A program made the translations under genes and the position numbers. Shown in pieces: positions 28,469 through 39,200 of a stretch of DNA of 64,000 nt (within the stretch, counting starts at the first letter, position 1; the number at the start of each line of letters is the position of its first letter). The stretch comes from Aggregatibacter actinomycetemcomitans (GTDB taxonomy: Bacteria; Pseudomonadota; Gammaproteobacteria; Enterobacterales; Pasteurellaceae): assembly GCF_003130205.1 (NCBI RefSeq), contig NZ_NRDF01000001.1, positions 367,103 to 431,102 on the forward strand, given 5' to 3'. The notes beneath the pieces were generated by a model. That model ran no database searches and was not told the origin of the DNA. It was given only the letters and a program-made list of their open reading frames with translations.

Positions 28469-29243
28469 GCTCCCCTTCCCCACTCAATAACGCAATTTCC
28501 TGTTTTAACGCATAGGGCATATGACGAGGTCCGCGCACGGCGGTGACACCGAATTGTGCCATTTTGGCGCGGGGAATGAGGGTTTTGTCGTATTCTTTCA
28601 GGCAACGGATTTTCATCACCCGTTTCACCTGCAAATTGTCCGTTCGTTTTTTACGATAAGGAATGTTCACTTCCAGTACCAAACATTTATAACGAATCGC
28701 ACCGGTGGGTTCGGTGACGTACATATAAACAATATCATCCACCGCAATGTTATTACTCTGCTTCCAATGAATTTCACCGCCTTCGCGCAAGTCTTTTTCC
28801 ACATCGTAATATTTCGGATTGGCGGGCACGATCCATTCCGTATAACGGGCGATGCTCAGTTGCTTTTTCGCCTGTCGGGTCGCGGTGAGATCAAAACTGG
28901 CATTCAACAAAAACAGAATGGTCTCCTTGTCCACCGAACCGTCCAGCAACACCGTCAACCAATGATTTTTATTCATGTGATACGCCAGCAAAAATCCCGC
29001 TTGTGGCAAAAATAAACTGAGCATCTCCGGGGAACATTTGACATTCATGAGTGGCACCTTCCCCGCGCCGATTAACCCCAATACGTTTTTTTCCACGTTC
29101 ATCACAATGGCATACCATTTGCGATTATCCCCATGACGCAATACCGCATAATCGGGATGGCTTTTCCACAGGTATTCCGGCTGTGTGCCGTATTGCGTCA
29201 ACACATAATCAAAGAGTTGTCGGGTTAAAGGTTGTTTTGCCAT
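28464..29243 (-). CDS. MmcQ/YjbR-domain protein with C-terminal EVE-like domain
   Basis: A 259-residue cytoplasmic protein. Residues ~1-120 match the MmcQ/YjbR fold, with NVKCSPEM and the YHMNKNHWLTVLLDGSV signature. Residues ~130-235 resemble an EVE/PUA-like domain (EWIVPANPKYYDVEK, DDIVYMYV, YKCLVLEV). EVE domains often bind modified bases in DNA or RNA, and YjbR-type domains resemble DNA-binding folds, so a nucleic-acid role is likely but unproven. It stands alone, divergent from the downstream transporter. Its stop codon lies in a 31-bp repeat. Confidence 0.8.
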   Translation of the reverse strand: MAKQPLTRQLFDYVLTQYGTQPEYLWKSHPDYAVLRHGDNRKWYAIVMNVEKNVLGLIGAGKVPLMNVKCSPEMLSLFLPQAGFLLAYHMNKNHWLTVLLDGSVDKETILFLLNASFDLTATRQAKKQLSIARYTEWIVPANPKYYDVEKDLREGGEIHWKQSNNIAVDDIVYMYVTEPTGAIRYKCLVLEVNIPYRKKRTDNLQVKRVMKIRCLKEYDKTLIPRAKMAQFGVTAVRGPRHMPYALKQEIALLSGEGER

Positions 29244-29468
29244 ATTGACCTCGCTTCAAATTGCTTATCGTTCTATTTTACGCCAAAACGGCAGAATTGT
29301 GGCGCACTTGCACCCTTCAAAAACACCGCTGAAAACGATCGCACTTTATTTCGCTTTTTGTCTTAACATCTTGCGAAGACAGGCATATGATGGGCAAAAG
29401 GATTACAAAGCGTAAGGGATTATTCGCACGCACTTAACATTCCGTCCATCAACCCGGGAGGTTTAAAA

Positions 29469-30926
29469 ATGGAAAGTAAAACAATAACGCCGGTGGAAGT
29501 AAAACTCGGTTTCAAGTGGCAAGGATTATTGCTTTCGTTTTTGGTCGGTTTGGCGATTTGGTTGATTCCCATACCGGAAGGGCTATCAACCAAAGCTTGG
29601 GGCATGCTCGCGCTGTTTGTCGCCACCATTGTCACCATTATCGCCAAAGCCATGCCGATGGGCGCAGCGACATTAGTGGCATTAGTTATCAGCGGGCTGA
29701 CGGGGCTTACGCCACTTTCACCAAAACAAGGGGAAGTCGGTATGCTATCCGGCTTTGCCAACGGAACGATTTGGCTAATCGCCATTGCCATGTTTTTATC
29801 CCGCGCAGTGATCAAAACCGGACTGGGAAAACGCATCGCCCTCTACTTCGTTGCCCGCTTCGGTAAAAAAATGATGGGCGTGGCTTACGGCATGGCGTTA
29901 GCCGATGTAGTTATCGGTCCGGGCATTCCTTCCGCCTCGGCGCGTGGCGGCGGTATTATGTACCCGATTATGCAATCTATCGCCGATGCTTATGATTCCA
30001 AACCCGGTCCGACCGCAAGACGTGCCGGCTCATTTTTGGCGATCGCCGTCTCACAAATCGACACCATCGTATGTACCATGTTCCTCACCGCCATGGCGGG
30101 TAACCCGTTAATCGCCGAACTTGCCAAAGGTCAAGGCGTTGAAATTACTTGGATGACCTGGTTTTTAGGTGCCATCGTACCGGGCGTGATCAGCCTTATC
30201 GTGTTACCGTATTTCGTCTATTTAATCTATCCGCCGGAACTCAAAGACACGCCGAAAATGGCAGAAATGGCGCGGGAAGAATTGCGTAACATGGGTCCGA
30301 TGAGTAAAGCCGAATGGATCTTAGCGCTGGACTTCATCTTATTGCTGTTCTTATGGACGGTGGGCGATTTGGTCTTCCACATTCCGGCGACCGTTTCCGC
30401 CTTTATCGGCTTAGTGATTTTACTGCTCACCAACATCATGAGCTGGAAAAACATCGTTGCCGAAACCACCGCGTGGGACACCATGTTCTGGTTTGCGGTC
30501 TTAGTAATGATGGCGAATGCCCTCAATAAATACGGCGCCATTGCGTGGATTTCCAGCCACATTTCCTCTTCCGTGGGCGCGTTTAGTTGGCCGGTTGCCT
30601 TTACGATTTTAGTCTTGGTGTATTTCTACACCCGCTACTTCTTCGCCTCCGCCATGGCGCATATTTCCGCTATGTATCTGGCTTTCGTTGCCGCCGCCAT
30701 TGCCGTCGGCACACCACCGATTATCGCCGCGCTCGGCTTAGGTTACACCTCCACATTATCTATGAGCTTAACCCAATACGCCGGCGGCCCCGGCCCTGCA
30801 CTTTACGGATCGGGCTATAATTCAACCGGCCAATGGTGGGGCGTAAGTTTCATCACCTCCATCATTTCCCTCATCATCTGGTTCGGCGCAGGCGGATTAT
30901 GGATGAAATTATTAGGTTGGTGGTAA
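29469..30926 (+). CDS. DASS-family (SLC13) dicarboxylate/anion transporter
   Basis: A 485-residue inner-membrane transporter with about 12-14 hydrophobic segments and the divalent anion:Na+ symporter pattern (TAMAGNPLIAELAKG in the first half; SLTQYAGGPGPALYGSGY near the end). The closest families are the CitT/TtdT/YbhI exchangers, which move citrate, tartrate, succinate or 2-oxoglutarate. The exact substrate cannot be read from sequence. No metabolic neighbour gives a clue. The ATG follows GGGAGG by 8 bases, a strong start. Confidence 0.88.
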   Translation: MESKTITPVEVKLGFKWQGLLLSFLVGLAIWLIPIPEGLSTKAWGMLALFVATIVTIIAKAMPMGAATLVALVISGLTGLTPLSPKQGEVGMLSGFANGTIWLIAIAMFLSRAVIKTGLGKRIALYFVARFGKKMMGVAYGMALADVVIGPGIPSASARGGGIMYPIMQSIADAYDSKPGPTARRAGSFLAIAVSQIDTIVCTMFLTAMAGNPLIAELAKGQGVEITWMTWFLGAIVPGVISLIVLPYFVYLIYPPELKDTPKMAEMAREELRNMGPMSKAEWILALDFILLLFLWTVGDLVFHIPATVSAFIGLVILLLTNIMSWKNIVAETTAWDTMFWFAVLVMMANALNKYGAIAWISSHISSSVGAFSWPVAFTILVLVYFYTRYFFASAMAHISAMYLAFVAAAIAVGTPPIIAALGLGYTSTLSMSLTQYAGGPGPALYGSGYNSTGQWWGVSFITSIISLIIWFGAGGLWMKLLGWW

Positions 30927-31060
30927 AAGAAACGCCGCTTTACTCATAACATAAAATTCACCTAATAAAACTACCGCACTTTTATGACTCGATGATTGAG
31001 AAAACCAATAAAAAGCGCTATTATCAGCCCTAATAAAAAGTCGTTAAAAGGAGTTAATTT

Positions 31061-31315
31061 ATGACAAGCCTTGTTTTAACTGATGTTGTCGCCAGTATCA
31101 CCGAATTAAAAACCAACCCAATGGCGGTACTTCGTGAAGCCGGTGGAAAACCGCTGGCAATTTTAAACCGTAATGAACCCGCATTTTATTGCGTCCCACC
31201 AACAATTTATGAATATCTGATGGAATTAGCCGAGGATGCCGAATTAGCAAAAATCGTGGAAGAACGTCAACATGAAAAAAGTTATCCTGTTGATTTAGAG
31301 GATTTACTACGATGA
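31061..31315 (+). CDS. Antitoxin of the Phd/YefM-StbD type
   Basis: An 84-residue antitoxin. The N-terminal half (LTDVVASITELKTNPMAVLREAGGKPLAILNR) is the Phd/YefM DNA-binding fold. The acidic C-terminal tail (EDAELAKIVEERQ) would wrap the toxin. Its last bases overlap the RelE-like gene by an ATGA junction, so the two are translated together. Family members repress their own operon. A GGAG lies 9 bases before the ATG. Confidence 0.9.
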   Translation: MTSLVLTDVVASITELKTNPMAVLREAGGKPLAILNRNEPAFYCVPPTIYEYLMELAEDAELAKIVEERQHEKSYPVDLEDLLR

Positions 31316-31596
31316 GTTACATCATTGAGTTTATACCATCATCCGAAAAAGAATTCCGCAAACTTGATGTTGCACTGCGTAAACAATTTATTGAGAAATT
31401 AAAAGAACGCGCCGAAAATCCCGGAGTACCATCCGCCAAATTACACGGTATGAAAGATTGCTATAAAATCAAATTACGCAATGCGGGATACCGATTGGTG
31501 TATCAGGTTATTGATGAACGCATTGTGGTCAAAGTCATCGCCGTAGGAAGACGCGATCGAAGTTTCGTTTATACCAAAGCAAAAAGCAGGCTTTAA
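31312..31596 (+). CDS. RelE/StbE-family toxin
   Basis: A 94-residue RelE/ParE-superfamily toxin, likely a ribosome-dependent mRNA endonuclease. It shows the family features FIPSSEKEFRKLD, a central KLHGMKDCYKIKLRNAGYRLVYQV and a C-terminal GRRDRSFVY, which supplies the basic and tyrosine residues used in catalysis by RelE. It overlaps the antitoxin stop by 4 bases. Full length and apparently intact. Confidence 0.9.
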   Translation: MSYIIEFIPSSEKEFRKLDVALRKQFIEKLKERAENPGVPSAKLHGMKDCYKIKLRNAGYRLVYQVIDERIVVKVIAVGRRDRSFVYTKAKSRL

Positions 31597-31616
31597 ACCT
31601 ACTTTTTATCTGATAA

Positions 31617-32402
31617 TCAATCCGCCAAAAACAGCGGGCCCATTGGCATTTTCGGCAGATTAAAGTGGTCGGGATAGATCACATTCACTAAATACAGCCC
31701 TTCCGGTTTGGCGGTGGGGGCGGCTAGGGTGCGATCTTTTTGAGCCAGCAGCCATTTTATCCACTCAACGGGTTGATTGCCGCAACCGACTTCAATAAGA
31801 CTACCGGCGATGTTGCGCACCATGTGATGCACAAAAGCGTTAGCTTGAATATCCACGATGATATATTGCCCCCGGCGGGTGACATGTAGATGATGGACGT
31901 TGCGCCATGGTGTGTTGGATTGGCATTGGGCGGCGCGAAAGGAACTGAAATCATTTTCGCCGAGCAGCACCTGCCCCGCATCGTGCATTAATTGATGATC
32001 GAGTTCCAAATGGCAATGGGTCACGCCTTGCGGCAAAATCGCCGAGCGCAATTTGTTGCAGTATAAAATGTAGCGATAACGTCGCGCTGTGGCACTGAAA
32101 CGGGCATGAAAATCCGCTTCTACCACTTTCACCCAACGCACGGCGATGTCATCGGGCAAATTGGCGTTCACACCAAAACTCCAGGCTTTTTCCGGGCGTT
32201 CCGCCGTGGTTTCAAAATGGATCACCTGCCCCGTGGCGTGCACGCCAGAATCGGTGCGGCCGGCGCAGGAAATACCGATGTCTTCATTGGCAACCACGGA
32301 AATCGCCCGTTCCAATTCCGCCTGCACGCTGGCGACTTTTTCTTGTCGTTGCCAGCCAAAATAATTTTTTCCGTCGTATTCTACGCCTAATGCGATTTTC
32401 AT
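31617..32402 (-). CDS. truA: TruA, tRNA pseudouridine(38-40) synthase
   Basis: A 261-residue enzyme that makes pseudouridine at positions 38-40 of the tRNA anticodon arm. The catalytic aspartate is D51 in [12 protein letters not shown]. Further conserved blocks are [12 protein letters not shown] and the [13 protein letters not shown] segment. It begins [11 protein letters not shown], as other TruA proteins do. Its 3' end faces the toxin gene across 20 bases. Confidence 0.97.
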   Translation of the reverse strand: MKIALGVEYDGKNYFGWQRQEKVASVQAELERAISVVANEDIGISCAGRTDSGVHATGQVIHFETTAERPEKAWSFGVNANLPDDIAVRWVKVVEADFHARFSATARRYRYILYCNKLRSAILPQGVTHCHLELDHQLMHDAGQVLLGENDFSSFRAAQCQSNTPWRNVHHLHVTRRGQYIIVDIQANAFVHHMVRNIAGSLIEVGCGNQPVEWIKWLLAQKDRTLAAPTAKPEGLYLVNVIYPDHFNLPKMPMGPLFLAD

Positions 32403-32506
32403 GCTTTGCCCTAATGTTATTGAAAATGGCGTGCATTATAACAAGGCTTGGCAGATCGCAAAAAACATTCTGAAAACCGACCGCACTTTTTGCCGAATTT
32501 TACGCA

Positions 32507-32536
32507 TAAAAAAAGCAGAGATTGCTCTGCTTTTTG
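32507..32536 (-). terminator. Terminator of rplM-rpsI
   Basis: AAAAGCAGAG and CTCTGCTTTT form a 10-bp stem with a 4-base loop and A/T tracts on both sides, 16 bases after the rpsI stop. Confidence 0.85.
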
Positions 32537-32551
32537 AAAAACGTATAAAAA

Positions 32552-32944
32552 TTAACGTTTGGAGTATTGTGGACGACGACGTGCTTTGTGCAAACCCACT
32601 TTTTTACGTTCAACGCGACGTGCGTCACGCGTAACGAAGCCTGCTGCACGAAGCGCAGGGCGTAGGGTTTCATCGTATTCCATCAATGCACGGGTAATAC
32701 CATGACGGATTGCACCCGCTTGACCGGAAATACCACCACCTTTAACAGTGATGTATAGGTCTAATTTATCAGTTAATTCAACCAATTCTAACGGTTGACG
32801 AACTACCATGCGTGCAGTTTCGCGACCGAAGTAAACGTCTAATTCACGTTGGTTGATAGTGATCTTACCATTGCCCGGTTTGATAAATACACGAGCTGAA
32901 GAGCTTTTGCGGCGACCTGTGCCGTAGTTTTGATTCTCTGCCAT
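32552..32944 (-). CDS. rpsI: Ribosomal protein S9
   Basis: A 130-residue small-subunit protein whose C-terminal tail reaches the P-site tRNA. It has the [14 protein letters not shown] start and the basic tail ending QYSKR, as in all S9 proteins. It lies 16 bases after rplM in one operon and ends at a terminator. In E. coli sspAB would follow, but here they are elsewhere. Confidence 0.98.
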   Translation of the reverse strand: MAENQNYGTGRRKSSSARVFIKPGNGKITINQRELDVYFGRETARMVVRQPLELVELTDKLDLYITVKGGGISGQAGAIRHGITRALMEYDETLRPALRAAGFVTRDARRVERKKVGLHKARRRPQYSKR

Positions 32945-32960
32945 ATCCTAAACCTCGTGA

Positions 32961-33535
<575 letters not shown>

Positions 33536-33630
33536 AAAAGTTTCAATAAAAAGCTAACGGTTTATTCTGAAAACATGATAAATCTTAACCGCACTTTCCT
33601 CTTTTCACTCACCATAATGATCCAAAATCC

Positions 33631-34227
33631 TTAAGGTTTACGTCCCAACAGACAAATTACCGAACTGGTGCCGATATGGCGATTTCCTTCATTCATCTCA
33701 CGTACGCTATGCTCTGCAATCAGCCATTCCAAGCCTGCTAACGCCTGCTGCATCTGTGTCAATGTACCCAACATTTCAACCTGACCGGGTCCACCGGTAC
33801 CATAATGAATTTGGTCCGGATGATAAAACACGCCGGCAAATAACCCACCCGGTTGCAATGCATTCACAATACGTTGCATCACTTGCGTTCTTTGCGGTTC
33901 CATAAAATGGCAAAAAACGGAAGTAATTACGGCATAATATGCTGTCGGCATATCCATCTCTGCAATATTGGCCAATCTTGTAGTAAACGAAACATTTTGC
34001 TTACGCGCCAACGCTTGCGCTTTGAGCAAACCGACCTTAGACATATCAACCCCTTCTGTTTCCAATCCATGCAAAGCTAAAAATACACCATTCCGCCCTT
34101 CTCCGGTAGCAAGATCCAATGCTCGCCCGGAAGTGGGTAGATAAGATTTAATTCTGGCGATAAATTCATTGGGTTCCGTACCAAAAATATAGTCCTCCGT
34201 TTGATAACGCTCATCCCATTTTGTCAT
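33631..34227 (-). CDS. Class I SAM-dependent methyltransferase
   Basis: A 198-residue single-domain methyltransferase. It starts WDERYQTEDYIFGTEPNEF and has motif I LDLATGEGRNG (residues ~37-47), motif II EGVDMS and motif IV around SVFCHFMEP. The pattern resembles TehB-like and thiopurine-methyltransferase-like enzymes, but the substrate is unknown. It is 12 bases after recD and may share its transcript. Confidence 0.82.
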   Translation of the reverse strand: MTKWDERYQTEDYIFGTEPNEFIARIKSYLPTSGRALDLATGEGRNGVFLALHGLETEGVDMSKVGLLKAQALARKQNVSFTTRLANIAEMDMPTAYYAVITSVFCHFMEPQRTQVMQRIVNALQPGGLFAGVFYHPDQIHYGTGGPGQVEMLGTLTQMQQALAGLEWLIAEHSVREMNEGNRHIGTSSVICLLGRKP

Positions 34228-34239
34228 AGTTTCTCCTTT

Positions 34240-36219
34240 TCAGATTTCCAATAATTGACCCAATCCGCTTTGCCGTTGCACCGGATTTTTCACCGCACTT
34301 TCCCATACGTTTTGCAGCGCAAACACCGTTAAAAAATCTTTGGTGCGGGTAATACCGGTGTAAACCAGTTCTTTGGATAACACGGGGCTGTTTTCCAACG
34401 GCAAAATCAGAAAAGTATGCGGGAATTCCGAGCCCTGAGATTTGTGCACCGTCATCACGAATGCGGTTTCATGGTTCGGCACACGGCTCGCCAGCACGGT
34501 TTTATAGCTGTTTTGTCCCTGTTCGAACCACACCTGTCCGTTTCCCAAATAAATGCCGATGTCACCGTTATACAAGCCCACATTGCCATCATTTTGCATC
34601 ACCATAATCGGTTTGCCGATGTACCATTCCCGTTCCTGATGAAATTGCAACAGGCGTTTTTGGCGTAATTTTTCTGCGATGGCCAGATTTAATTGCTCCG
34701 CGCCGAATTCGCCCACACGTAACGCCGTCAAAAAACGGATGCCGTTAAACGCCGCGAAAATCGACCGCACTTTTTCTTTATCAGGCTGCCCGACTTGCGC
34801 GATTAATTGCAGATAGCGGGCATATTCCTCGGCGGCGCGTTCAACGACGAGCTTCACGCAGGCTTTGCGCTGTTGAATATCTTCTTTATTGTCTAAATAA
34901 TAGGCGAAATCCGTTAAATACACGCCGCATTTTTTCCCTTGGTGTTGCTGATATTGCTGCAATAACCGCCAGCTTTCCGCCGCGTTGCCTGAATTTACTG
35001 CGGTCGCTAACGCGCCCACTTCGGGGTTTGCGCCGAATCGACGGCTAACCTGCAAGTAACAAATGCTATCGCTAATAGGATTGACGCTATCCGACGCAGC
35101 AAGAGAAATGCCTGTGGTCGCCTGTAAATATTGCGCCATCACGGGGCTATACGTCGGCGCCGACGCATTCACGAAACGCCCTAATTCGCCCAGAATCGCC
35201 CCCGCCTCCACGGAAGCCAGCTGGTCTTTATCGCCCAATAAAATCAATTTTGTTTCCGGTTTTAGTGCATTAAGCAGTTTCGCCATCAAAGTTAAATCGA
35301 TCATGGATGCTTCGTCCACCACCAACACATCCACCGGCAACGGATTGTCGGCGTGATAGCGGGTTTCTTCACTGAAAAAACGCACGCCGAGCAAGCGATG
35401 AATGGTTTCCGCGTTCATGGGAATGCGCAGACTCTCGATTATTTCCCGTTCGTGTTTCTCCGTAGAAAAAGTCTGTTTCAGGCGATCTACCGCGTCCACA
35501 ATGGACTCCATAAGCCGTGCCGCCGCTTTTCCCGTCGGGGCGACAAGTTTAATGCGCAAGCCGTTTTGATGAAGCTCCTGCAAGGTCAGCAGGAGTTTGG
35601 TAACGGTGGTGGTTTTGCCCGTACCCGGCCCGCCGGTAATGAGGCAAAATCGTTGACGCAATGCCATCGCCACTGCGATTTTTTGCCAGTCGATGCCCTG
35701 TTCTTCATGAAAATAGCGGTTCAAAATCGGGGCGATTTGCGCCATCTGTTCGGCTGAAAAAACATTTTGAAAACGGACCGCACTTTTAAAGTAATCAGCG
35801 ATACGGAATTCATCCTGCCAGATGCGATAAAAATACAAGCGGCCAAACTGCAACACTAAAGGCGCTACCTGTTGCAACGGCGCGGCGGTAAAAGCGATAT
35901 GTTGCGCCGCCGGCAACGCTGCCTGCCATTGGTCAATGGGCAAATAATCAATTTTTCGCCGAATATCCGTTAAATAAACGCGTTCGCTAAAATAATCCTG
36001 CAAGCCGAATAAATCCTGTTCCGTGGCGTGATTCAGCAAAATACAGGTATTTCCCTGCCGATAACTGAAATTACACAACGCCGCCATGAGCACCGCCAGG
36101 TTCTGAATAGGCGGTGCATAGTGAAAAGGCTGTTGTTTGCGGTGAATAAACTCGGCGAAATAATAGTCGGCGGCGTTGATAATGCCCTTTTCTTTGAGTT
36201 GGGATAATAAAGCTAACAT
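34240..36219 (-). CDS. recD: RecD, exonuclease V alpha subunit
   Basis: The 5'-3' helicase of the RecBCD complex, which processes double-strand breaks and degrades foreign linear DNA. The 659-residue protein has Walker A GGPGTGKTTT (~residues 196-205), Walker B VLVVDEASMIDL, GDKDQLASVEAGAIL and the C-terminal VHKSQGSEF motif of superfamily 1B. The ATG overlaps the recB stop by one base (TAATG), so translation is coupled. recC is not in the window. Confidence 0.96.
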   Translation of the reverse strand: MLALLSQLKEKGIINAADYYFAEFIHRKQQPFHYAPPIQNLAVLMAALCNFSYRQGNTCILLNHATEQDLFGLQDYFSERVYLTDIRRKIDYLPIDQWQAALPAAQHIAFTAAPLQQVAPLVLQFGRLYFYRIWQDEFRIADYFKSAVRFQNVFSAEQMAQIAPILNRYFHEEQGIDWQKIAVAMALRQRFCLITGGPGTGKTTTVTKLLLTLQELHQNGLRIKLVAPTGKAAARLMESIVDAVDRLKQTFSTEKHEREIIESLRIPMNAETIHRLLGVRFFSEETRYHADNPLPVDVLVVDEASMIDLTLMAKLLNALKPETKLILLGDKDQLASVEAGAILGELGRFVNASAPTYSPVMAQYLQATTGISLAASDSVNPISDSICYLQVSRRFGANPEVGALATAVNSGNAAESWRLLQQYQQHQGKKCGVYLTDFAYYLDNKEDIQQRKACVKLVVERAAEEYARYLQLIAQVGQPDKEKVRSIFAAFNGIRFLTALRVGEFGAEQLNLAIAEKLRQKRLLQFHQEREWYIGKPIMVMQNDGNVGLYNGDIGIYLGNGQVWFEQGQNSYKTVLASRVPNHETAFVMTVHKSQGSEFPHTFLILPLENSPVLSKELVYTGITRTKDFLTVFALQNVWESAVKNPVQRQSGLGQLLEI

Positions 36220-39200
36220 TAGAACAAGTTCTCCAAAGCCTGAATCAATGCGTAATCCGGTTTATCAAAAAATACGCCGTTTTGATTTTCGCCGTTCATA
36301 CCGCGTAAAAAACAATAAAACACGCCGCCGAAATGGGTTTCGTAGGCATAATTTGCGTCACGTTGTTGTAAATAACGGTGCAATGCCAATGTATAAAGCA
36401 AATATTGCCAGTCGTAATGATTCGTCAGCATGGCTTGCTGAAGTCCGGTGCCGACGTAGTTTTGCGCTTCCACGCCAAGAAAATTGGATTTGTAATCCGC
36501 CAAATAATATTTTCCGTTATGATAAAACACCAAATCCATGAAACCGCGTAACATTCCCTTAATGGCTTCAAATTGCAGGGGTTCCGACGGCAAATGGTGA
36601 TGTTGTTGTAACGCCCGATTAAATGCCGCCACATCAAATGTCCGGTTTAGCTTCAAATAAAACTGCATTTCTTTCACGCAATGTTGGCGGGTTAAATTCG
36701 CCAGTTGTAAGCTGGGATCCTGCGCGCTTAACGGTGTATGTAAAATAGCGCTTATCCACTGCTGTAAGGTCGGCAGCCAAGTTTCCTCTAACTGTAACCG
36801 ATGGCAGAGTTTTTGGATTTTGTCTTCGTTTAACGGGCGGTCAAAATCCGTTTTTTCCAGAAAACGGTGTAACGCCGTACCGATGTTAATGCCGTGCGGG
36901 AAATCAAAAGGCGAATAGCCGAAAGGATAGGCGGATTCGTCGGCAGCCGTTTCCTGAATCATCTCGGTTGATTGCCCTTGTTCGTTAAAGTCATAGTCTT
37001 TCCCTAAGTCAAAAACACTTGGAAAATCGACCGCACTTTCCGCCATCTGTTGCGCCTTGAAATAGGCTTTATTCTGATGAATGGCTTCCATGGCGCTGAA
37101 ACTGGTGACCGTCCAGTTTTGTTCGATATTGCCGGTGAATTTCGCCGCTTGTAACGGCGTTGGCGTTTCGCTGTGAACCTGCAATGCCAGCGGTGTCAAC
37201 TCAGCCGTGTTGGCAATTTGCACACTGCCCTGCAGCGCACGCGCCACAAGGTTTTCCAATAAAGGGAGACTATCGTAAGCATTCGGTTTTTCGCTTGTTT
37301 GGATCGCCCCTTGAGTCAGCACATATAACAAACTGCTCCATTTTTGCTCAAAGGTTTGCGGCACGCCGATCACCAACTGGTATTTGGCGCGGGTCAGCGC
37401 CACATAAAGCAGGCGTAGCTGTTCGGCAAAATCTTCCTGCTGCACCAACGCGCTATGGGATTTATCGAAATCCCATAGCGCCGCGCCCTGCGCTTCGTCA
37501 TAATAAGTGGCAATACGATCCCCTCGGAAGGTGGAAGCATAGCCAATAAACGGCAACCAGACCAAATCGTATTCCAACCCTTTGGATTTATGAATGGTGA
37601 CGATTTTCACCAGCTGCAATTCGCTCTCCAAACGAACCTGTTGCTCTTTTTGACGATCTTCCCCTTGAATTTGTTTCTCAAACCAGCGTAACAATGCCGC
37701 TTCGCTTTCGTTCAGCGTTGCCGCTTCCTGCAACAATTCCGCTAAATGCAGCAAGTCCGTTACCAAGCGTTTGCCGTCCACGGTGGGATAAAGTGTTTCC
37801 GTGATTTTTTCCTGCTGGAACAACTGATGTAACATCACCAATACCCCTTGCTTTTGCCAGGTTCTTTGGTAATGAATAAACTTCTCCACCCAATGCTCCC
37901 AACGGGTTTCGTCCATACGAATGCGCTGAATGTCGGCGCCGGTTTGGGCAAAAATTGCCGTGGCAACGGCGTTTAAAATATGGCGTTCGGAAAACGGGTT
38001 GAGGCACGCTGTGAGAATCATTAACAGATCTTTTGCCGCGCTGCTGTCGAACACATTGCTGTCTTCCGACAAATACACGGAGGCAATGCCCAAGCGACGC
38101 AATTCATTTTTCACCAACTCCGCTTCTTTACGGCTACGCACCAACACGGCGATACTTTCCGGTTTCAACGCCTGTTCTCCCCCCTTATCATCAGGGCGAA
38201 AAACGGCGGAATTTTCCACCGCACTTTGTAACCAATGTTGAATAGAAACGGCGCAGGCTTTCGCCATGTTGTCTTTAACGGAAGCCTCATCTACATAAAA
38301 ACGTACCGCAGGTTCCGGCTGCCCGTTTAACCAAAACTGCAGGTGATCCGTTCTCGCGCTTACGGGCAGAAATTGAATGTCTTTATAGAGAAACGGCGGC
38401 TGTTTGGTAAAATCAAACAACCGATTCACAGCGTCCACGACGTGTTGATGGGAACGGTAATTTTTCGCCAGATTAAAACGATGTTGCGCTTGGCTGGCGG
38501 CTTGGAAATAGGTAAAAATGTCGGCACCACGGAATTTATAAATCGCCTGTTTTGGGTCGCCAATCATAATAAAGCCGCTATCAGACTGAACGTCAGGTGA
38601 TAGTTGTTCCACATAAATTTTAGAAAAAATCTGATATTGCACCGCGTCCGTGTCCTGAAACTCATCAATCATGGCAAAAGGAAACTGGTGACGGATAAGG
38701 CGGGCAAATTCCGCATTATCCGGGTGGTACAAGGCTTCTTTCAGCAAGCGTAACAAATCGTTAAAACTTTTTTCACTGTGGCTGAGTTTGTATTCCACCA
38801 GCTGCGCATTCAGCATTTGTAAATAATGGAACCATAAGGCTTGGGACAATAGCCCTTGTTGCTCGGCGAGTTGCAGCAGTTCATCAATTTCGACAAAAAG
38901 CGAATGGGTCAAGGCGTCTTTTGCCTCTTCGCCTTTTTGCTCATTCATCGCCGTTTGCCCGAAACGGGAAAAACAGTCCGGAAAATCCGTTTGATCGCTT
39001 TCCGCCCAGGCTTTCATCATGGCAAGCCATTTCGGACGGGTTGCGGAGGTGAAACTGCGTCGGTTTAATTTTTGTTCTTTCGCGCTTTTGTATTTGGTGT
39101 TCACTTCCGTTTCAATCAGCGTCAAAACATCCCCCTCATTTTCTAGCCAATGCTTTTTCACTGCCGCAGTTTGAGCGACGAATTGTTGTGAATAATCGGC

